Below, one piece after another: positions 5,733 through 7,280 of a stretch of DNA of 7,280 bases; the first letter of the stretch is position 1, and each line of letters begins with the position of its first letter. The DNA comes from an uncultured Lewinella sp. (GTDB lineage: Bacteria > Bacteroidota > Bacteroidia > Chitinophagales > Saprospiraceae), in the NCBI GenBank assembly GCA_938021455.1, contig CALIGP010000017.1:1-7280 (forward strand), given 5' to 3'. A program made the position numbers and the translations under genes. The notes below the pieces were generated by a model. It had not been told where the DNA came from. It did no database searches and saw nothing but the letters and a program-made list of their open reading frames with translations.

Positions 5733-5939
5733 TTTTTCACCTCGTCAAACATAAATTAAGATCGAAATGCCGCACGTCAAGGGTTCATTTTGGAAGGGAA
5801 TAATTAAGGTGCGCTACCCGCAGGATGCAATGGAATGTTCAGAGAGAGCCATGCTTTTCATTGCTTCCTTAAACTTCCTTTGCACCTGCGTCCGCGCCCT
5901 GTTTTCTTCCATGATTTTTTACCGATCTTCGCCCTCCCG
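5733..5939 (+). other. Intergenic region upstream of the rluA-like gene, possible structured leader
   Basis: This stretch of about 207 bases holds no gene I can support. A plus-strand -7-like octamer TACTTTTG lies at 5721-5728, without a -33 box at normal spacing, so a long leader for the downstream gene is possible but weak. Within the region, 5822-5837 can pair with 5854-5869 (14 of 16 positions, two of them G-U), and 5807-5812 with 5882-5887 as an outer stem. A 20-base segment, 5880-5899, matches 1423-1442 with one difference. The rluA frame stays open upstream to 5808, with an ATG at 5835, but the translated stretch looks non-coding. Confidence 0.4.
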
Positions 5940-7280
5940 ATGCCAAATACGATCACTACATATTTTCATTCTCTTCCTTCGCTGAACATCGGCAATATGC
6001 CCGATCGTTTCACTTTTCCCTTCTACTATCAGCCTCACCCACTGGCCCGGGAAGCCGTGGCAGATCTACAGCGACATCTGTACAATCAGACGGATTGGAC
6101 GCATGACTTCGGCCACGATGAAGCTGCCGCTGTAGGGGCCAGAGGTAAAATGTTTGGCGTTTTAGTGGTAGAGAATACGGAAGGACAACTGGGTTATTTA
6201 GCTGCTTTTTCGGGTAAATTAGCCGATTCTAACCACCTTCCGGGCTTTGTTCCTCCCGTCTATGACGTACTAAAAACGGATGGTTTTTATAAGCGCGGAG
6301 AGCGGGAAGTGAACGCCATTAACGCCCGAATTGAGGCGCTTGAAAACGCTGTAGAACTGGCAGCGGCGATTGCCAATCTAGCCAATCTGGAGAAACAGTC
6401 TGCTGAAGAGCTCACCGCCGAAAAGAAAGCCTTGAAGGCGGCCAAAGCTGACCGAAAACGACAACGTCGGGAAGCAGAAGGGACGATGTCTGACGAGGCG
6501 TTTGCTCAACTGGAAAAGGAACTCGCTCATCAAAGCGTCGGTCGCCACTATGACCTGAAAGATCTCACCCGTTCCTGGGAAAAGCGCTTAGGTATTGCAC
6601 GTGAAGAGTTGGCAGTATTTACGAACGAGATTGATCAGCTTCGGGAAGCGCGCAAGGCTATGTCTAACGACCTGCAGCATCGCATCTTCGCCGAGTACCG
6701 TTTTCTGGACGCAAGGGGTAAAACCCGTGACTTGACGGATATTTTCGCGGATACCATCTTCAAAACCCCGCCCGCCGGGGCCGGAGAGTGCGCCGCTCCC
6801 AAACTCATGCAGTTTGCCTACCTGCACCGCCTAAAACCCGTATGTATGGCGGAGTTCTGGTGGGGACAGTCGCCTCGATCTGAGATCAGAAAGCACGGTC
6901 ATTTTTACCCCGCCTGCCGCGGCAAATGTGAACCCATCCTGGGCCATATGCTCGGTGGCTTGGAAGTGGATCCTAATCCTATGCTGGAGAACCCCGCAGC
7001 AGGAAAAGAATTACCCATCATTTTTGAAGACGATTACCTGATCATTGTTAACAAACCACACGAGTTTCTTTCGGTACCCGGCCGACAAATAGAAGATTCA
7101 GTCTGGCTACGCATCAAGCAGCGATACCCGGACGCTACTGGCCCGCTCATTGTGCACCGGTTGGATATGAGTACGAGCGGATTACTCTTGCTCACCAAAA
7201 CTAAGGATACCCACAAAGTTTTGCAGCATCAGTTCTTCAAGCGTTCGGTGAAAAAACGCTACGTCGCTCTGTTGGAAGGA
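5940..7280 (+). CDS. RluA-family pseudouridine synthase with long N-terminal extension (3' end outside window)
   Basis: The frame is open from the ATG at 5940 to the window edge, giving 447 residues without a stop. The C-terminal part from about 357 (ELPIIFEDDYLIIVNKP) is the start of an RluA-type catalytic domain, with HRLDMSTSG at 406-414 and catalytic D409. Roughly 100 more residues should follow. RluA enzymes turn uridine into pseudouridine in rRNA or tRNA; the exact target cannot be told here. Before the catalytic domain are an N-terminal domain (1-117, with FTFPFYYQPHPL), a charged, Ala/Glu/Lys-rich probable coiled coil (118-244), and a conserved-looking block with C284, C302, C326 and C330 around MAEFWWGQSP and RKHGHFYPAC. 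I recall this architecture from long RluA-like proteins of Bacteroidota. An ATG at 5997 is possible, but the residues before it (HSLPSLNIGNMPDRFTFPF) look like the family N-terminus. Confidence 0.88.
   Translation, partial: MPNTITTYFHSLPSLNIGNMPDRFTFPFYYQPHPLAREAVADLQRHLYNQTDWTHDFGHDEAAAVGARGKMFGVLVVENTEGQLGYLAAFSGKLADSNHLPGFVPPVYDVLKTDGFYKRGEREVNAINARIEALENAVELAAAIANLANLEKQSAEELTAEKKALKAAKADRKRQRREAEGTMSDEAFAQLEKELAHQSVGRHYDLKDLTRSWEKRLGIAREELAVFTNEIDQLREARKAMSNDLQHRIFAEYRFLDARGKTRDLTDIFADTIFKTPPAGAGECAAPKLMQFAYLHRLKPVCMAEFWWGQSPRSEIRKHGHFYPACRGKCEPILGHMLGGLEVDPNPMLENPAAGKELPIIFEDDYLIIVNKPHEFLSVPGRQIEDSVWLRIKQRYPDATGPLIVHRLDMSTSGLLLLTKTKDTHKVLQHQFFKRSVKKRYVALLEG

Noticed and set aside
5767..5985. 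Open frame of 72 codons on the plus strand upstream of the rluA-like gene
   Set aside because: It overlaps the true start of the rluA-like gene in another frame, has no family resemblance, and its sequence is rich in Cys, Phe and Arg without any domain pattern.

Overview
The window looks like chromosomal DNA from a member of the Bacteroidota, most likely a gliding, Saprospiria/Lewinella-like lineage. Four things point there: a GldK/PorK-type gliding and type IX secretion lipoprotein end, a BlaI/M56 pair of the Bacteroidota kind, a long RluA-family protein with the N-terminal domain I associate with this phylum, and promoter motifs of the phylum's TTTG-N20-TAnnTTTG type with no clear Shine-Dalgarno sites. 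The species call is inference; no rRNA or other marker is present.

Layout, left to right. (1) The 3' end of a gldK-like gene, closed by a strong intrinsic terminator (364-403). (2) queG (epoxyqueuosine reductase), for which a TTG start at 461 fits better than the ATG inside the terminator loop, overlapping by 8 nt a small exported protein that resembles a degenerate SGNH hydrolase. (3) A convergent minus-strand gene for an exported papain-fold protein that has lost its catalytic cysteine. (4) A divergent gluQ (glutamyl-Q tRNA(Asp) synthetase). (5) A shared terminator, then a minus-strand two-gene operon: a BlaI/MecI repressor and, 4 nt overlapping, an M56 (BlaR1-like) membrane metalloprotease with polyproline linkers and a duplicated C-terminal domain in place of a penicillin sensor. 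(6) A 266-base intergenic region with a BlaI-type operator on the operon promoter and a possible structured leader. (7) The 5' part of an RluA-family pseudouridine synthase, running off the right edge.

Themes. Three genes act on RNA modification: QueG makes queuosine in tRNA, GluQ glutamylates that queuosine in tRNA(Asp), and the RluA-like protein makes pseudouridine. The BlaI/M56 pair is a self-contained signal-controlled repression circuit whose ligand is unlikely to be a beta-lactam. The two exported proteins at 1383-2645 both look like enzyme folds that have lost catalytic residues.

The points most worth a second look are the papain-like pseudoenzyme, the duplicated sensor region of the M56 protein, the well-formed promoter/operator in front of blaI, the possible pseudo-SGNH protein, and a 20-base near-repeat shared by its signal-peptide region and the leader of the rluA-like gene.
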